The translations under genes and the position numbers were made by a program. Shown here one piece after another: positions 60,619 through 64,000 of a stretch of DNA of 64,000 nucleotides. The stretch's first letter is position 1, and every line of letters begins with the position of its first letter. The stretch is from DATBLE01 sp046732255 (GTDB lineage Bacteria; Actinomycetota; Thermoleophilia; Gaiellales; Gaiellaceae), in assembly GCA_046732255.1 (NCBI GenBank), contig JBKPMR010000051.1, forward strand, positions 23,151 to 87,150, given 5' to 3'. The notes beneath the pieces were generated by a model. It was not told where the DNA came from and ran no database searches. It worked only from the letters and a program-made list of their open reading frames with translations.

Positions 60619-61643
60619 CTTGGTCGCGTCCCGAGCACGTCGGCGAGCTCCGGCGGAGGCGCGTTTTCGGTGCAGCGTCCGTACAGCTCGAGCAGAATCG
60701 CCTCCCGCGACCGGCCACGGGACTCGGCGACGAAGGACGGCGCGAAGACGAGGCGGTGCCCGAGGACGGGAGCGAACATGTGCTCGACGTCCTCCGGCGT
60801 CGCGTAGCCGCGGCCGTCGAGCAGGGCCCATGCTCGGGCCGCGCGCTCGAGCGCCAGGCTGCCGCGCACCGATGCGCCGATCGCCAGCTCGGGGAGCTCG
60901 CGGGTGGCCCGTACGAGCTTGATCGTCCAACGCCGGACCAGCTCGTCCACGTAGACGCCGCCGAGCGTCGCCTCGAGCAGGTCGAGCTCGGCCGCGTTCA
61001 CTACCGGGCGGAGGCGGTCGAGCGGGTGCCCCTCCTGCTGGTCGAGGACGACGCCGAGCTCGTCCTCCTCCTTTGGGTAGCCGAGCCGCGCCTTCAGGAA
61101 GAAGCGGTCGAGCTGCGCCTCGGGGAGGGGGAACACGCCCTCGAACTCGATCGGGTTCTCGGTCGCGAGCACGAGGAACGGCTGCGGCAGGACGTACGTC
61201 TGCCCGTCGATCGTCACCTGCCGCTCCGCCATCGCCTCGAGCAGTGCCGACTGCGTCTTCGGCATCGCGCGGTTGATCTCGTCGACCAGGACGACGTTCG
61301 CGAACAGCGGCCCGCGCCGGAACTCGAAGTCGCGCAGCTTCTGGTCGTAGACGTTCACGCCGGTGACGTCCGAGGGCTGGAGGTCGGGCGTGCACTGGAT
61401 CCGGGCGAAGGCGGTGTCCTCGACGCTGCGCGCGATCGCGCGGGCGAGCACGGTCTTGCCCGTCCCCGGGACGTCCTCGAACAGGACGTGGCCGTGGCAG
61501 GCGAGCGCGGCGAGCACGAGCTTGATCTCGTCGCGCTTCCCGCGCAGGACCGTCTCGATGTTCCCGAGCAGCCGGTCGGCGATCTCGACCGCGCTCGCAA
61601 GCCGTTCGTCGACCGCGCTCCGGCTTTCCGCCTCCGGCTTCAC
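60600..61643 (-). CDS. MoxR-family AAA+ ATPase
   Basis: 347 residues from ATG. Walker A VLFEDVPGTGKTVLARAIA (~54-72), the MoxR-type segment RIQCTPDLQPSDVTGVNVYD, Walker B VVLVDEINRAMPKTQSALLEAM, sensor 1 FLVLATENPIEFEGVFPLPEAQLDRF. It is the first gene of the MoxR-DUF58-BatD-like-VWA-TPR-VWA operon (61643 to 56226) and acts as a chaperone or remodeller of partner complexes by family knowledge. Confidence 0.94.
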   Translation of the reverse strand: MKPEAESRSAVDERLASAVEIADRLLGNIETVLRGKRDEIKLVLAALACHGHVLFEDVPGTGKTVLARAIARSVEDTAFARIQCTPDLQPSDVTGVNVYDQKLRDFEFRRGPLFANVVLVDEINRAMPKTQSALLEAMAERQVTIDGQTYVLPQPFLVLATENPIEFEGVFPLPEAQLDRFFLKARLGYPKEEDELGVVLDQQEGHPLDRLRPVVNAAELDLLEATLGGVYVDELVRRWTIKLVRATRELPELAIGASVRGSLALERAARAWALLDGRGYATPEDVEHMFAPVLGHRLVFAPSFVAESRGRSREAILLELYGRCTENAPPPELADVLGTRPRWTSPS

Positions 61644-61732
61644 GGAGCGATTATGGCCACGGCGCAGCCGCGGGTCGGGGAAAGGCCCATACGTGTCCCC
61701 GAGACGACAGAACGGCCAATCGGTTAGGACAT

Positions 61733-61849
61733 GGCCGGGGTCTGACCCCGGCCGCGGCCGAACTGGGCACTGCTGGAAGCGGAACTCCGCGTAACCATGC
61801 GAAGTCGGTCCATTCTGGCCATGGCCGGCGTCTGACCCCGGCCATGGCC
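61733..61849. repeat. Two GGGTCAGACCCC-type palindromes (family D) in the moxR-coxB gap
   Basis: First: GGCCGGGGT/ACCCCGGCC arms around CTG (61733-61753). Second: 61817-61849, 15-bp arms GGCCATGGCCGGCGT / ACCCCGGCCATGGCC with one mismatch, same CTG centre. The pair fills part of the 296-bp intergenic region 61644-61939 and shares its central motif with the palindrome inside wecB (33258). The rest of the gap has no recognisable gene. Confidence 0.65.
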
Positions 61850-61939
61850 TGAGGAGCCCATCCGCGGCGTGAGCGGCCCGCGTCGCCTGGCTCGGTACGG
61901 CCCGCGTCCGTGGACGGAATTCACTAGTCTCGGTTCTCG

Positions 61940-62956
61940 GTGCGTAGGGGTTCGATTCTCCAGCTGGTGGGGCTCGGCATCCTGTTCGGCGGCCTGGCGA
62001 CGCTGGTTGCGGTGCTCATCCCCTGGCTGCCGCCGGTCGCCTCCAGGCAGCGCGACCGGATTGACTTCGTCTTCTGGTTCACGACCGGGATCTGCATCGC
62101 CGTGTTCGCGCTCGTCGCCGCCGTGATCGCGTACTCGCTGATCAAGTTCCGCGTCCAGCCGGACGACGACTCCGACGGCCCGCCGATCCACGGTCACACC
62201 GGGATCGAGATCCTCTGGACGGCGATCCCTGCGGTCCTGGTGACCGCGATCTCGATCGTTTCCGGTGTCGTCCTGGTCAAGAACGAGAACGTCCCGAAGG
62301 ATCACCTGGACGTGAACGTGACTGCGCGCCAGTTCGCCTGGTCGTTCTCCTACCCGAACGAGAAGAACCTTGCCTCGGCCCAGCTGCGCCTGCCGGTGAA
62401 CAAGACGGTCAAGCTCCACCTCAGGGCGCTCGACGTGATCCACTCGTTCTGGGTGCCGGAGTTCGGCCAGAAACAGGACGCCGTTCCGGGGCAGGACACC
62501 AGTCTCGTGATCACGCCGACGAAGGTCGGCACGTACCCGGTGATCTGCACGGAGCTCTGCGGCCTCGGCCACGCGCTGATGCGGTCGTCGGCGATCGTGA
62601 TGACGCAGACGGCGTTCCAGAAGTGGGTGCAGGAGCAGAAGAACGCCGCCAACGCACCCCCTGGCGAGGCCGGCAAGGCCGTGTTCACGAGCAACGGCTG
62701 CGCGAGCTGCCACACGCTGAAGGACGCCGGAGCGACGGGAACGGCGGGACCCGACCTCGATAAGCTCCCCGCGTACGCGCACCAGGCGGGGAAGCCGCTC
62801 GAGGACTTCGTGAGGGAGTCGATCGTCGATCCGAATGCCTACGTCCAGTCGGGGTATCCGAAGAACTTGATGCCGTCGTTCTCGACGCTGCCCAAGGACC
62901 AGCTGGACTCCTTGGTGGCCTACCTGGTGAAGTCGAGTAAGGGAGGAGGGTCGTGA
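61940..62956 (+). CDS. coxB: Cytochrome c oxidase subunit II with fused cytochrome c (caa3 type)
   Basis: 338 residues from a GTG. Two N-terminal helices (LVGLGILFGGLATLVAVLIPWL and FWFTTGICIAVFALVAAVIAYSL), the CuA cupredoxin domain with HSFWVPEFGQKQDAVPG and CTELCGLGHALM (Cys, Glu, Cys, His, Met ligands), then a cytochrome c module with CASCH (residue ~254) and MPSF supplying Met. It passes electrons from cytochrome c to the subunit I site. It overlaps coxA by GTGA. Confidence 0.95.
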   Translation: MRRGSILQLVGLGILFGGLATLVAVLIPWLPPVASRQRDRIDFVFWFTTGICIAVFALVAAVIAYSLIKFRVQPDDDSDGPPIHGHTGIEILWTAIPAVLVTAISIVSGVVLVKNENVPKDHLDVNVTARQFAWSFSYPNEKNLASAQLRLPVNKTVKLHLRALDVIHSFWVPEFGQKQDAVPGQDTSLVITPTKVGTYPVICTELCGLGHALMRSSAIVMTQTAFQKWVQEQKNAANAPPGEAGKAVFTSNGCASCHTLKDAGATGTAGPDLDKLPAYAHQAGKPLEDFVRESIVDPNAYVQSGYPKNLMPSFSTLPKDQLDSLVAYLVKSSKGGGS

Positions 62957-64000
62957 CCGCCGTCGCCGAGCACGTGCCTGTAGGCGCCCCGCAGGCGCCG
63001 AAGACGGCCCGCGACTACATCCTCGGGGCGGGGTGGATCCGGGCGGCCTGGATGACCTGCCTCTTCTGGGGCATCGGCCTCTCGCTCGTCCTGATCTTCC
63101 GCGCCTGGGCCGGGTGGGAGCCGCTCTTCGACTGGCCGGTGATCACGGTGGTCGCCACGCTGACCGCTGCCCCGATCGGGTTCCTCGCCGGGCTTGGCGC
63201 CTTCGACTACTGGGTCCGGTACGCGGTCGGCGCGCCGACGATCCCGGAGGACCATTCCACGCACGGCGGTCGCACCTGGAAGGACTACTTCCGCCCGAAC
63301 ACCGACCACAAGGTGATCGGCATCCAGTACGTCGTGACGACGATCTTCTTTTTCGTCGCCGGCGGCCTGATGGCGATGATCTTCCGCGCCGAGCTCGCGC
63401 GGCCGGGGATGCAGTTCGTCGACAACCAGACCTTCAACGGCCTGGTCTCGGTCCACGCCGCGCTGATGATCTTCCTGTTCGTGATCCCGGCGTTCGCCGG
63501 GCTCGGGAACTACGTGATCCCGCTGATGATCGGGGCGCCGGACATGGCGTTCCCGCGCCTGAACGCCCTCTCGTTCTGGCTGCTCCCGATTGCGGGCTCG
63601 ATGATGCTGCTCAGCTTCCTCGTCCCCGGCGGCGCGTTCGCGACCGGCTGGACGAGCTACGCGCCGCTCGCGACAGACCAGCCGTTAGGCCAGGTGTTCT
63701 TCAACATGGGCGTCCAGTGGGCGGGCGCATCGTCGATCCTGACCGCGCTCAACTTCCTGGTCACGATCATCACCATGCGCGCGCCGGGGATGACCTTCTG
63801 GCGCATGCCGCTGCTCGTCTGGGCGAACTTCACGACGTCCCTGCTCGTCGTGATCGCGACCCCGTTCATCGCCGGCTCGCAGTTCTTCGTGATGTTCGAC
63901 CGGATCATGCACACGAACTTCTTCAACGCCGCGAACGGCGGCTACGTGCTCGGCTACCAGCACATCTTCTGGTTCTACTCGCACCCGGCCGTCTACATCA
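62953..64000 (+). CDS. coxA: Cytochrome c oxidase subunit I (truncated by window end)
   Basis: The frame runs from GTG 62953 off the window end, about 349 residues. An N-terminal extension with two extra helices (AAWMTCLFWGIGLSLVLIF, PVITVVATLTAAPIGFLAG) precedes the family core: DHKVIGIQYVVTTIFFF, then VHAALMIFLFVIPAFAG with the first heme His, and the end HIFWFYSHPAVYI with a CuB His. The YSHPAVY motif, without the usual HPEVY glutamate, is that of A2-type heme-copper oxidases, consistent with the caa3-type subunit II before it. Confidence 0.93.
   Translation, partial: MTAVAEHVPVGAPQAPKTARDYILGAGWIRAAWMTCLFWGIGLSLVLIFRAWAGWEPLFDWPVITVVATLTAAPIGFLAGLGAFDYWVRYAVGAPTIPEDHSTHGGRTWKDYFRPNTDHKVIGIQYVVTTIFFFVAGGLMAMIFRAELARPGMQFVDNQTFNGLVSVHAALMIFLFVIPAFAGLGNYVIPLMIGAPDMAFPRLNALSFWLLPIAGSMMLLSFLVPGGAFATGWTSYAPLATDQPLGQVFFNMGVQWAGASSILTALNFLVTIITMRAPGMTFWRMPLLVWANFTTSLLVVIATPFIAGSQFFVMFDRIMHTNFFNAANGGYVLGYQHIFWFYSHPAVYI

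Overview
This is 64 kb of gene-dense, high-GC bacterial chromosome. GTG and TTG starts are frequent, and many same-strand genes overlap by ATGA or GTGA. Gene content (PolX, Lon with Hsp20, FHA and SpoIID/LytB proteins, an F420-type luciferase-like oxidoreductase, a MoxR/DUF58/VWA operon, caa3 oxidase) suits an Actinobacteriota member, plausibly class Thermoleophilia. That placement is inference; no phylogeny was run.

Layout. 0-4 kb: thiamine genes thiD (cut by the window edge) and thiL, thioredoxin, a dolichol-phosphate-mannose-type glycosyltransferase and polX. 4-11.8 kb: PLP decarboxylase, CaCA exchanger, GNAT, NUDIX, otsB, a TauE/SafE permease encoded as two half-genes, and an M23 peptidase. 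11.8-17.6 kb: a lipoprotein, an hsp20-lon operon, a divergent MMPL transporter sharing an operator-like region with hsp20, and an FHA protein. 17.6-19.1 kb: a cupin gene between inverted copies of a dispersed repeat, then a decayed gene. 19.1-25.7 kb: dTDP-rhamnose genes rfbA-rfbC-rfbD and rfbB, with a 999-residue cyclase-ATPase-TPR regulator between rfbD and rfbB. 25.7-29.4 kb: SpoIID/LytB protein, subtilase and LLM oxidoreductase with overlapping ends. 29.4-34 kb (minus strand): wecB-wbpA-wbpB-wbpD-cupin/TPR, most of a pathway to a 2,3-diacetamido uronic acid sugar, without the aminotransferase.

34.0-39.9 kb is the accessory part. An intact tRNA-Lys(CTT) is followed by two further copies of its 3' half, at 37.1 and 39.9 kb. 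Each copy is preceded by the same degenerate tail that may be the end of a lost integrase. They delimit two islets: one with two polytopic membrane proteins (one GT87-like), the other with a three-gene minus-strand operon. That operon encodes a degenerate ATP-grasp-like protein, a complete RimK/graspetide-type ATP-grasp ligase translationally coupled to it, and a 172-residue protein with a Glu-Lys repeat tract. It is the best candidate here for an undescribed peptide-modifying system.

40-49.8 kb: secreted and signalling genes: a subtilase with a Trp-Ser pentad repeat tail, a GGDEF-EAL protein, a frameshifted RTX-like gene, a Crp/Fnr regulator, a TIGR03118 protein and a K+ channel. 49.8-55.3 kb: membrane proteins, one joining a Vps62 domain to a membrane domain and one joining a holin-like domain to a phosphodiesterase. 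55.4-61.6 kb (minus strand): MBL hydrolase and the MoxR-DUF58-BatD-like-VWA-TPR-VWA operon. 61.9-64 kb: coxB with a fused cytochrome c and coxA (cut by the window end), of A2 type by sequence.

Several families of short palindromes (about 13-33 nt) recur in intergenic regions and, in frame, inside or at the ends of genes (thiD, the LLM gene, wbpB, wecB, the phosphodiesterase). They resemble REP-type elements; no RAYT transposase is in the window.
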